A DNA stretch of 39,427 bases from Symsagittifera roscoffensis (GCF_963678635.1 NW_026970898.1:1-39427), one strand, 5' to 3'; positions 12,272 through 19,212 are shown, counted from the stretch's first letter. A program made the numbers and translations. Notes: generated from the sequence alone by a model not told the origin.

Positions 12272-12722
12272 TATCTAAAAAAAAATTGGGACTTTTGAAA
12301 TGTTTCAAATTTAAAAACTTAAAGTACCAATTGAATGAAAATACTTACTTTTCGTGAAGTAACGAAATGTAAAATTTGAAGTAAAATTCAATTGACTGTT
12401 TCTGATTGGTAAACTAAATGAATGATTTAACCCAATAAAATAAGTGTATTTATACTATCAATGACGCCTACGCAATTTTCTTTTTTATGGTAATGACGTC
12501 ATTCTATATTTAGAAGTGACGTCACCACCCACGCAATGTTCCTTTTATGATAATGACGTTATTCTAGAAATAGGAATGACGTCAACACCTACGCAATTTT
12601 CCTATTATGGTTATGACGTCATTCCTTTGAAAGTTCTAGAATTTTCCAGAAAAATTTTCAACCAATCAGAACTAAGCAGTTTCTAGTCATAACTTTGGAT
12701 CCAAAATATTCATTTTTGAAGA
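12272..12722. promoter_or_regulatory. bidirectional promoter 1 with CRE cluster, CArG box, CCAAT and TATA
   Basis: This gap separates the polymerase (leftward) from the 12723 gene (rightward). It contains four perfect CRE palindromes TGACGTCA (12494, 12517, 12577, 12614), a near-match TGACGTTA (12554), a CArG box CCTATTATGG (12601-12610) and a heat-shock element (separate entry). The sites are arranged in three imperfect ~60-bp tandem cassettes, each holding (C)ACCYACGCAAT, a CArG-like box and one or two CREs. A TATAAATA box (complement of 12447-12454) faces the polymerase. CCAAT boxes face both ways (12405-12409 complement, 12662-12666). The binding-site identities follow known animal consensus sequences; function in this host is inferred. 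Confidence 0.85.
12629..12651. promoter_or_regulatory. heat-shock element, five perfect alternating units
   Basis: GAA (12629), TTC (12634), GAA (12639), TTC (12644) and GAA (12649) follow each other with exactly two bases between units. This is the canonical inverted-pentamer arrangement bound by HSF1 trimers; three units suffice in known promoters. It lies 72 bp upstream of the ATG at 12723 and next to the CRE cluster. Confidence 0.85.
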
Positions 12723-13310
12723 ATGTCAATCAAAAAGCATTTGAACTTCCTCGTATTACTCTACAAGAAAAAAGAAAATATTCCGTGTGATTTCCTTATT
12801 GATGAAATAGATGTAGATTCTTACTTTTTTCACAATTTTTTGGACGTTTATGTTGTCCAAAATAGAGTTCTCCGACTAAGTAAAGGTCTCTTTAGAGAAA
12901 CTTACTCAATCAAAGAGTTTACTTTTGATTCACATATTGCTTATCAAAACTATAAACTTACAGCTGAGTTACACTTGACTAGAAAAGAAATTTTATTTAT
13001 TTTAGAAAATTTGAAGTTGATAAAAAAATTGTACGATAATATTTCAAAAACTCTTTTTATTCCATATCCAACTCCCAAATTTGTTAAAACTCCCCAGCAA
13101 AGTGCTTTATTCCTCCATTTTTTTAAGGACTTTCAAAGTTCAAAATCTTGCATGATCAGGTTTGGTATCAGATTTCCAGAGATTTGCTTTGAAAAATTCA
13201 TCAACTTTGAGTTATCATCTCAAATCTACATCAAAATTAAAGAACTTGAATATCTGCTGAAAAATCAGCAATTTCTCATCGGTTATATACAAAAAATTCA
13301 GTTAACTTGA
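12723..13310 (+). CDS. unknown Polinton accessory protein, 195 aa
   Basis: An uninterrupted ATG-to-TGA frame lies divergent to the polymerase, immediately downstream of the CRE/heat-shock promoter. I recognise no domain. The protein is rich in Phe, Leu, Ile and Lys, predicted mainly helical with short strands, and shows no signal peptide and no long hydrophobic segment. It stands out because it is one of the few genes of the element without a frame break. A 46-aa membrane-protein gene follows 17 bp downstream and may share its transcript. Its promoter position suggests an early or stress-induced product; that is inference. Confidence 0.75.
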   Translation: MSIKKHLNFLVLLYKKKENIPCDFLIDEIDVDSYFFHNFLDVYVVQNRVLRLSKGLFRETYSIKEFTFDSHIAYQNYKLTAELHLTRKEILFILENLKLIKKLYDNISKTLFIPYPTPKFVKTPQQSALFLHFFKDFQSSKSCMIRFGIRFPEICFEKFINFELSSQIYIKIKELEYLLKNQQFLIGYIQKIQLT

Positions 13311-13327
13311 TAAGAAGACTAGCAGAG

Positions 13328-13468
13328 ATGCTACTTTTATTAATTTTTCTTCTTTTTTTACTTATATCGGCAATATTTCTTATTTTTACAGCAAACAAAT
13401 TTTGGTCATTTATTTTTGCGATTGCTTTTGTTTATATTTTTACTTATTTGGAAGACTTAATTCCTTGA
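13328..13468 (+). CDS. 46-aa two-segment membrane protein
   Basis: ATG 13328 to TGA 13466-13468. Almost the whole chain is hydrophobic: residues 2-20 and 26-40 form two likely membrane spans separated by the short polar loop TANKFWS, and the chain ends in the acidic tail YLEDLIP. It starts 17 bp after the stop of the preceding gene. Small membrane proteins are common Polinton accessories and many viruses use such proteins as viroporins, but no specific function can be assigned. Its reality rests on composition and position only. Confidence 0.55.
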   Translation: MLLLLIFLLFLLISAIFLIFTANKFWSFIFAIAFVYIFTYLEDLIP

Positions 13469-13845
13469 AAGGTTCCTCTGATTGGATACAACAACATGAA
13501 CAAAAATGGACATTTTTGTGATTGGAAACGACAATGTGTAAAATGGAGCTTTGTTTCCAATTGGACACGAGTTTTCTATAAGAATTCCATAAAAAGAAAC
13601 TAAAATCTGATTGGACACGACTACAATCCAAATATGGAAAATTCATTCTGATTGGTTAAACCCACACATTACAATTGAAGGTACCCCTCTCTCTTAACTA
13701 AAAATCTTTTTATTTTCAACTTAACTACCGTCAACTACCTCCTCTCTCAGCTCTAAATACAATAATTTCAACATAACTACCGGCAACTTTCTCCCTCTCA
13801 ACTGTAAATCTTGTTTTTAATCATTTACTCAACGTATTGCTCAAA
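13469..13845. promoter_or_regulatory. promoter 2: GATTGG array with CArG box
   Basis: ATTGG (inverted CCAAT) occurs five times in 176 bp: 13481-13485, 13521-13525, 13560-13564 (inside palindromic CCAATTGG), 13610-13614 and 13651-13655. In three of these the context is GATTGGAMACGA or ATTGGACACGA. A consensus CArG box CCAAATATGG sits at 13628-13637. This precedes the acidic-protein gene at 13846. CCAAT boxes are bound by NF-Y and CArG boxes by SRF-type MADS factors; binding here is inferred. An ORF on the opposite strand across this array is only a by-product of the repeats. Confidence 0.7.
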
Positions 13846-14346
13846 ATGATCTTCTCAGTACAAAACAACAACCTTATGTTCTCGGTGGAGTTTTCGGCTG
13901 ATTTAGTACAAATCCAAGTGCGAGAAACTGTTTGTGGAGTTTTTCTGGCACGAATGGACATCCCAATCCAAGTCTGGCATATGGTGGAGGTGATGCGCAG
14001 GGATTTCAACGAACATCATATAACGCAAGTACCTCCTACAGAGAATCAACTTGGAGAAATGCAAATGATGGAGGAAGTGGCCGAACATGTGGGAATGAAC
14101 TACCCCGAAATTCCTGACTCTAGATATGTAGCCCAACCATTCGACGATTTCCTCTTTCCTTGGGAAGAGGGATCTGTGGACAACCCAATTACCATCGAAG
14201 AGGATGAGGGGTTCTCTGAGCCAAAAACTCCAGTCAGCGAACCACCAAGACAGCCACCAGTGATGGAGGCAAGACCAGCTTTGCGCTCCATTGAGAACTT
14301 GCAAAAATTTGAGAACTCAGCTGCTCGACAGCTCTTTGATTTGTAA
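13846..14346 (+). CDS. unknown acidic protein, 166 aa
   Basis: The frame starts at ATG 13846; an in-frame TTG nine bases upstream is not a plausible animal start. The N-terminal 55 residues look beta-rich (MIFSVQNNNLMFSVEF onward). The C-terminal half is acidic and proline-rich, with PPTEN, EEDE and a PVSEPPRQPP stretch. PITIEEDEG near residue 127 has the form of a SUMO-interaction motif (hydrophobic core followed by acids). No family is recognised. It is intact, has its own CCAAT/CArG promoter, and its codon use is less AT-rich than its neighbours, which may point to a different origin. It could be a regulatory protein; function unknown. Confidence 0.7.
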   Translation: MIFSVQNNNLMFSVEFSADLVQIQVRETVCGVFLARMDIPIQVWHMVEVMRRDFNEHHITQVPPTENQLGEMQMMEEVAEHVGMNYPEIPDSRYVAQPFDDFLFPWEEGSVDNPITIEEDEGFSEPKTPVSEPPRQPPVMEARPALRSIENLQKFENSAARQLFDL

Positions 14347-15143
14347 TTTAATTTCTTTGTATCTAGTAAAATTATTTTCAAGAGATAGGAACAAAGAGAT
14401 CATAGAAAAGTTTATTAAGAAATTTCAATTGTAAAAATTTGTTAAAAATTAAACTAATTATGCATCTGGTAAATACTTTTATAGAATTTTGTTAGAAAGA
14501 TGGTAAAAAAATTAAACCAATTTATGCCAGCATGTGAAAAACTTTACATTAATTTTTGCACCATGCAAAACTTTTCATAATTTTTTTACACACTTGTTAA
14601 AAAAAATCAAAGAAAATCTCTCAAATTAAGAAAAATTTCATTAAATATTTTCGCATTTTAAAGAAAACTGAAAGAGGATTTTCTTACATATTTAATAATT
14701 AAAGAAAATGAAAATCTTTCTTTTAATTTTGATCATAAAAAAATCTCTTTTTTTGCATGTATATTAATCAAAAATACTGGAAAAACAATGTATTAAGATA
14801 GGGAATAGCACTCAAAGTCAACAATTATGAAAAATTTTTAGCATTAATTTAACAAGTTTTTTACAATAAAATTTTGCAGTTTTTGCATATGAATAAGAAA
14901 AAATAAGTTAGATTTTTGCATTTGTTTTCAAAAAAACCACGAAAAAACTTGCATCTAACACAAAAATTTGTTGAAAATTTTTGCACACTTGTTGAAAAAA
15001 CAAAAACAGTTTATGCATCTTGTACAAAAATTTAATTAAAATTTTGCAAACGTTATGAAAAAATCAAACCAAAATTTGCATCTTGCGAAAAATTTCTTGA
15101 TATAAATAAAAACAATTTTGACAAGATTTTTATTAACAAATAT
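14347..15143. other. AT-rich gap between convergent genes
   Basis: About 0.8 kb without a gene, between the 3' ends of the acidic-protein gene and the leftward gene at 15144. It consists of loosely repeated words such as TTTGCATCTTG, CACTTGTTAAAAAAA and AAAATTTTTG. It contains one internal copy of a terminal-repeat motif (separate entry). It could serve as a terminator, origin or matrix-attachment-like region; no function can be shown. Confidence 0.6.
14785..14807 (+). repeat. internal copy of a terminal-repeat motif
   Basis: ATGTATTAAGATAGGGAATA, with three further matching bases upstream, is identical to 7377-7399 in the left terminal repeat and to its counterpart in the right one. It is the only internal copy I found and lies near the middle of the element between convergent genes. 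Surrounding sequence does not match the terminal repeats. Confidence 0.85.
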
Positions 15144-15739
15144 TCAATTAGTAATAGAAAAATTGATACGCTCACTATTTGCGGTACCAAAACCATCAAT
15201 AAAACAATCAACAATTTTCAACAAATCAGTCTCATACTTTGAGTTTTGAACTTTTCGAATCCTTTCCAAAAAAGCTGATCCAAGAGTCTGAGTGGACGCA
15301 AGCTTCTGAGCAGAACTGAGATAATGTCTTTTGAATTTTTTTCGCAGCAGTCGTTTCTTTGCAACACTGGGTAATTTTTCCGGTATTCTACATTTCAAGT
15401 TGTGTTCGACTGCACGATTCAATTGATTGAAAACTTCACCTCTTATGAAATAATATTGAATTAAAATCTGTATTTGTATAAAGTATATATACAGTCAACA
15501 ATTTGATAAGTGAAATGATATTTATCTAATCTTTGCAAAATCTGATCGAGCGATGATCCGATTAATACTAAGTGAAATTTGCAATTTTCCACTGGGCGGA
15601 ATGATGAATGGTTAGATACACAGTAGTCTTGGGTAACAATAAATTTTTCATAAAAGTTTTCTGAGACAGAGATAAAAAGAGATTTTGCATTGTAGTCCGA
15701 ATAAAAAGTGGGATATGCTTGACACATAGCAGATGCCAT
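15144..15739 (-). CDS. unknown Polinton protein, about 190 aa, one frameshift
   Basis: Reading leftward, ATG 15739 opens a frame (MASAMCQAYPTFYSDYN...) that ends at 15461. A second frame, open from about 15500, continues to a stop at 15144. The two overlap, and the second has no ATG of its own, so a single one-base shift between about 15461 and 15500 explains both. The first half contains FHLVLIGSSLDQILQRL; the second half is strongly basic (KKRLLRKKFKRHYL). No family is recognised. It is divergent to the PC4-like genes and shares their promoter, so it is probably expressed with them. Confidence 0.65.
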
Positions 15740-15977
15740 CACCGATTACTTGTTGAAAATGAATTTTATCTATATTGAATTGCTTATATAGTAGTTCCAT
15801 CACCTACGCAATGTCCATATTTGGATCATCACCTACTCATTATTCCATATAAGGTAATAATACCTTATATGGATTGTACAGTGAGTCATCTAGATTTCCT
15901 AATTTCTATAAATTTACAAATATCATTATTTTGAAATATCTACTACTGATCAGTTGGTTCTGAATCTTAAATCAAAA
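15740..15977. promoter_or_regulatory. bidirectional promoter 2: three CArG boxes, AP-1 site, two TATA boxes
   Basis: TATATAAG on the minus strand (complement of 15783-15790) lies about 45 bp upstream of ATG 15739. TATAAATT (15907-15914) lies 64 bp upstream of ATG 15978. Between them are CArG boxes CCATATTTGG (15815-15824), CCATATAAGG (15845-15854) and CCTTATATGG (15863-15872). The last two form a perfect 13-bp-arm inverted repeat with a 4-base loop. A consensus AP-1 site TGAGTCA follows at 15882-15888. The words CACCTACGCAAT (15801) and CACCTACTCATT (15830) directly precede two of the CArG boxes, as in the polymerase promoter. SRF plus AP-1 sites are typical of immediate-early genes. Confidence 0.85.
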
Positions 15978-16517
15978 ATGTATTCACGAAAAGATATCCT
16001 TCCCAACTATATTGAATTTGCTAAGAACCAAAAAAGGATTGGGAGATTTTCTTGGTCCCAAAAACCCTACAACGGAAAAATTTATTTTGAACCTTGCTTA
16101 CAATTGCTAAAGAAAAATGAATCTGGACAATTCGAAAAAATCCAGCAAGTCTATCTTGGTGAAAAAGAAGGGGAAAGGATATCAGCAATACGGAATACTG
16201 TTATTCACGATGCTGAAAACCTTGGACTCGTTCCTGTATTGGAACCCTATTCTGACAAAGACTCAACCATGGAGCAGGAACTTGCGAATTGTCATGCGGT
16301 GTATGACGTAGCAACATACAAGAAGAGAAGGGTGTGTGTCACAATCAAGAAGTACAGTGTGAACAAGCCACCCTACATTCAGATTCGACTCTTCACTGCA
16401 AAGGAGAACGAAGTCTTGAAGCAAGTTGCCTATGTCAACTATACTTTGAACGAATTCAAAGAACTTGCCCAAGTCTTGGGAGATTTTATGTTTGTTGAGA
16501 ACTGTAATGTTCAATAA
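15978..16517 (+). CDS. PC4-like single-stranded-DNA-binding protein, 179 aa
   Basis: ATG 15978 is chosen because the in-frame codon at 15954 is TTG. The chain alternates strands and ends in a helix. Residues about 115-170 (RRVCVTIKKYS...PYIQIRLF...VNYTLNEFKELAQVLG) have the pattern of the transcriptional coactivator p15/PC4 core: four strands, then an amphipathic helix. The N-terminal half (GRFSWSQKPYNGKIYFEPC onward) may be a second, diverged copy. PC4 folds bind melted or single-stranded DNA as dimers, so a role in protein-primed replication or in late transcription is plausible. The assignment rests on sequence pattern only. The gene is intact and another PC4-like gene follows in tandem. 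Confidence 0.6.
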   Translation: MYSRKDILPNYIEFAKNQKRIGRFSWSQKPYNGKIYFEPCLQLLKKNESGQFEKIQQVYLGEKEGERISAIRNTVIHDAENLGLVPVLEPYSDKDSTMEQELANCHAVYDVATYKKRRVCVTIKKYSVNKPPYIQIRLFTAKENEVLKQVAYVNYTLNEFKELAQVLGDFMFVENCNVQ

Positions 16518-16606
16518 TTTTGTTGTTGAGTGATGTTATTATAGTAATGTAATTCAAATATTCATCTTCTTGAATCATTTTTTAAAACTTCTTTGAGCTG
16601 AGCAGT

Positions 16607-17034
16607 ATGAGTTGGAACATTGGTTTTTCAAGAAATTTTGTTTTAAAGCTTCAAAATAAATTGGGACTTTTTCATATCGTCCTACAAGAAAAGTCCCAGA
16701 AATTTTCACTAACAGTTTTGAAATCTCAAAATTTACCAAAATTGCAAGACTTGGATACAGAATCACAAACTTCTCAATTTGAGTGGACTTTGCATAATGG
16801 AAGACGAAAAATTTTTCTAAGTTATCGTTCAGATATTTAAAAAATAGATCTTATAGAGTATCGTAGAAAAGGAAACACTTGGAAGAACAATCAGAATTTT
16901 CAGTTGGAAAAAAAGAGTATGATAATTTGGTTGATTTCATCCCCTCAGTTTTGTCTTATGTAGAAACATTCAAAAAAATTTGTATCATTATTGACGAACG
17001 CACTGTAGAAAATGAACGTTCAGAAACTGAATGA
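16607..17034 (+). pseudogene. second PC4-like gene, broken by a stop and a frameshift
   Basis: ATG 16607 opens a frame that meets TAA at 16838-16840. The same frame continues past it, and after the A-run 16908-16914 the coding pattern moves one frame and runs to TGA 17032-17034. The stretch FEWTLHNGRRKIFLSYRSD and, beyond the breaks, a strand followed by DNLVDFIPSVLSYVE, fit the PC4 core even better than the upstream gene does. About 140 codons in total. It begins 89 bp after the first PC4-like gene and is probably a paralogue that the element uses alongside it. With these breaks only an N-terminal piece would be made. Confidence 0.6.
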
Positions 17035-17454
17035 AGTTCTCAGAAATTTTGATTTGATAAAGCATGACTTTTCATCAAATACAAAAAGAAAAAATTTTTT
17101 TCTTTGTACCTGTATTGTTTTGGACCCAAACATAAATTTGAAAGAAATGGACCAAAAATTTCCTTTTGGGGGTCTAATTTGATACGGAAATTCTTGTATG
17201 GATTAGTTTTTTGCAAATTCAAAAATTTTCAGACTTCATGCAATTTTACATGATGCAGCTGGATCTGTGAATTCTACTACTTATAAGGGACCTTGTTATT
17301 GTTATATTTTACCTAGATTTCCAAGTTCTTGTTTTCTTGGTCACGTGACTGGATTAATCTTTTGTTTATATGTTAAAATTTTGCTTCATCAGTATATGCA
17401 TTGTTCGATTGTTAGTTATTCTAACAAAAATTTTCAGCGAAAACAGTTACCATC
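17035..17454. promoter_or_regulatory. intergenic region with CLEAR-type E-box
   Basis: No gene is seen. GTCACGTGAC (17340-17349) is a perfect 10-bp palindrome equal to the CLEAR consensus bound by TFEB/MITF-family bHLH-Zip proteins, and it also contains the USF/Myc core CACGTG. GTTATATTTTACCT (17301-17314) recurs just before the ATPase start at 18241. CTAAC (17421-17425) followed by TTTTCAG (17431-17437) resembles a 3' splice site 17 bp before the ATG at 17455, so the next mRNA may have a spliced leader exon; the branch-to-acceptor distance is short. Confidence 0.6.
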
Positions 17455-17925
17455 ATGAGTCTAGTTGTTTTGGATATTGAGTGTATTGAAAACAAAATAG
17501 TTAAAGAGTTAGGACTTTATCAAAATGGACAAATTGTGGGATATTCCTTTCTTCCTCCCAAAAAATTCAAAGCAACATCTCAGTCTGCTTGGTGTACGAA
17601 GCATCTTCATGGAATCATTTGGAACAGTGGCCATGAAAAATATACTGAGCTTGAAAAAATATTGAAAAAACTAAAAGCTCCAGAAACGGAGTTTTTTGCA
17701 AAAGGTTATGAAAAATGTAAAATTCTGTCAGAAATTTTGGAAACAAAGGTTACAAACTTGGATGACTACGCATGTCCAAAAGTTCAGAATTTGATTTTCA
17801 AAGATGAAGAATATGATTGGAGGTGTAGCAACTACCCATTTCGTCATGCAAATACTCTTCACTGTGCAGAAAGAAAAGCATTTGCATACGGAACATGGAC
17901 TCGATGTTTTTTTAATAAATTGTAA
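17455..17925 (+). CDS. small DnaQ-like / RNase-H-fold putative 3'-5' exonuclease, 156 aa
   Basis: The N terminus MSLVVLDIEC carries a strand ending in D-x-E (D7, E9), the first metal-binding motif of DEDD exonucleases. A later NLDDY (near residue 100) and the C-terminal RHANTLHCAERKAFAYG segment could supply the other acidic residues and the His. The protein is close in length to a minimal DnaQ domain, and I recall similar stand-alone proteins from other Polintons, but have not compared them here. It is intact. Its presence matters because the polymerase's own Exo I motif is changed. Alternatives are a structure-specific nuclease of the same fold or an inactive relative. Confidence 0.6.
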   Translation: MSLVVLDIECIENKIVKELGLYQNGQIVGYSFLPPKKFKATSQSAWCTKHLHGIIWNSGHEKYTELEKILKKLKAPETEFFAKGYEKCKILSEILETKVTNLDDYACPKVQNLIFKDEEYDWRCSNYPFRHANTLHCAERKAFAYGTWTRCFFNKL

Positions 17926-18265
17926 ATTACCTTAATAATTTTGTATTATTGTATTTTTGAAATTTAAATGTTAGTCATTATCAATTTTTTCATTCCAGAG
18001 TTGAGATGGGTGATGAATGTGACAAGCAATTAAATTTAGGAAATTTTTGTTTTTGATGAGGAGAATCATGAACGAAAATCTTGGAAGTTTTTTGGACGTA
18101 CGTGTAATAGATCTCTTTTAGTGTTTATATGCCAATTTTTTGTCATAGTTTTAATACTAGCATGTGCAATCGTTCGAATAATGTTATCCACTACATGTGA
18201 AGAAACAACTGTTTGGGTAGCAATTTAACAAGTACAGTCGGTTATATTTTACCTTCTCCAAAGCT
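17926..18265. other. intergenic region before the ATPase
   Basis: About 340 bp without a clear gene. TTTTTTCATTCCAG (ending near 17999) followed by ATG 18006 looks like a possible 3' splice site, but the frame behind it closes after 16 codons. GTTATATTTTACCT (18241-18254), shared with 17301-17314, ends 11 bp before the ATPase ATG and may be a promoter or initiator element. Confidence 0.5.
18241..18254 (+). promoter_or_regulatory. shared 14-bp motif GTTATATTTTACCT
   Basis: The same 14 bases occur at 17301-17314 upstream of the exonuclease-like gene. Here they lie directly before the ATPase start. I found no other exact copy in the element. It could be a core-promoter or late-promoter element. 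Confidence 0.4.
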
Positions 18266-19129
18266 ATGAATAAAACAATTTCTAGCAAACAACGAGTTTT
18301 TATTTCGCTAGTTGGACCGAGTGGATCTGGAAAATCACATATTATTTTTGAGTGGTTAAAAATTGGTACATTTCAACCAAAGTTTGACAAAATTTTTTAT
18401 TTTTATCAACATTATCAACCTCTTTATGGACAAATGCAAAGAAAAAACCTTAAGTTTATCCAAGGAGTTGACTTTGAACTGATTGAAAACCTTCCCAATA
18501 AAGGAACAAAATACCTGTTAATATTTGATGATTCTTGTGAAGAAATTTCAAATTCTAAGCAATTTGTAAAAGTTGCTACTGCTGGAAGACACAGGGGACT
18601 GAATACAATATATATTAAGCATAACTTGTTTTAAAGCAAATTGGGAAGAGATGTTGAGTTACAAAATACACATATAGTCCTTTTCAAGTCACCGAGAGAT
18701 GTTTTACAAATCAATACATTAAGTCAACAACTAGGTCTAGGATCTCAATTGAAAGAGTGGTATCAAGATGCAACATCTACTTCTTATGGTCATTTACTCA
18801 TTGATTTAACTCCAAAAACAGTTGATTCGCTAAGATATTGCACAAACAGTGGTTCAGTTCCATCAAAGTTTTATCTACCAGCAGGAACAGAAACTAAGTT
18901 TTTGGACGATGAGCATACAATACGTCTCTATACTCCCAATATTCCAAACATTTTCCCAAAAACTTCAAAAACAATTCATCCTCCATTGTCCAAAAAGTTT
19001 CATTCAATTCCTCAGCGAATGTCTAGTAAACTTACTACGAGGCGAGCTAAAGGATCTTCGAAAAGTAGACATAGTAAAATATCGACGAGAAATATCAGAA
19101 CTCACACGAAGAAGAACTTCACTGCATAA
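18266..19129 (+). CDS. genome-packaging ATPase (FtsK/HerA type), in-frame stop
   Basis: Walker A is GPSGSGKS at residues 17-24. Walker B is LLIFDDS with Asp 88-89, followed by the sensor-like region ATAGRHRGLNTIYIKHN. This is the Polinton/adenovirus-like A32-type packaging ATPase that pumps DNA into the capsid. An in-frame TAA at 18632-18634 interrupts the gene; the same frame continues directly with SKLGRDVELQNTHIVLFKSP and runs to 19129, total about 287 codons. The second half is conserved family sequence, so the TAA is a genuine break, apparently a nonsense change next to a lost codon. The C-terminal 40 residues are very basic. The last 220 bp overlap the next gene in another frame. Confidence 0.93.
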
Positions 19130-19211
19130 AAGGAGAACTATTTTGAGCTCACCAAAAGGCTTACAATTAATATCTGTTATCACTCCTTTTGTCATTAAAC
19201 GATTGACGTAG
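18909..19211 (+). CDS. small conserved Polinton protein overlapping the ATPase, up to 100 aa
   Basis: Frame ATG 18909 to TAG 19209-19211. The part from SECLVNLLRGELKDL to ITPFVIKRLT is basic and helical (RREISELTRRRTSLHKRRTIL), and I recall similar short proteins from other Polintons. The true start is uncertain: 18909 is the only upstream ATG in the frame, and the conserved part begins near 19010. The first 220 bp overlap the 3' end of the ATPase gene in a different frame, so both frames appear to be coding. The next gene starts one base after its stop. Function unknown; a nucleic-acid-binding virion component would fit the charge. Confidence 0.6.
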   Translation: MSIQYVSILPIFQTFSQKLQKQFILHCPKSFIQFLSECLVNLLRGELKDLRKVDIVKYRREISELTRRRTSLHKRRTILSSPKGLQLISVITPFVIKRLT

Positions 19212-19212
19212 T

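Noticed and set aside
13440-13646. 68-aa minus-strand ORF with repeated VQSD/IQSE words
   Set aside because: Its internal repeats are the GATTGG promoter array read as protein.
13903-14304. 133-aa ORF on the minus strand
   Set aside because: Shadow of the acidic-protein gene on the plus strand; composition follows the complementary codons and there is no start context or homology.
18632-18634. TAA read as glutamine (alternative genetic code)
   Set aside because: TAA, TAG and TGA all serve as terminators at the ends of other genes in the element, so a code change is not supported.
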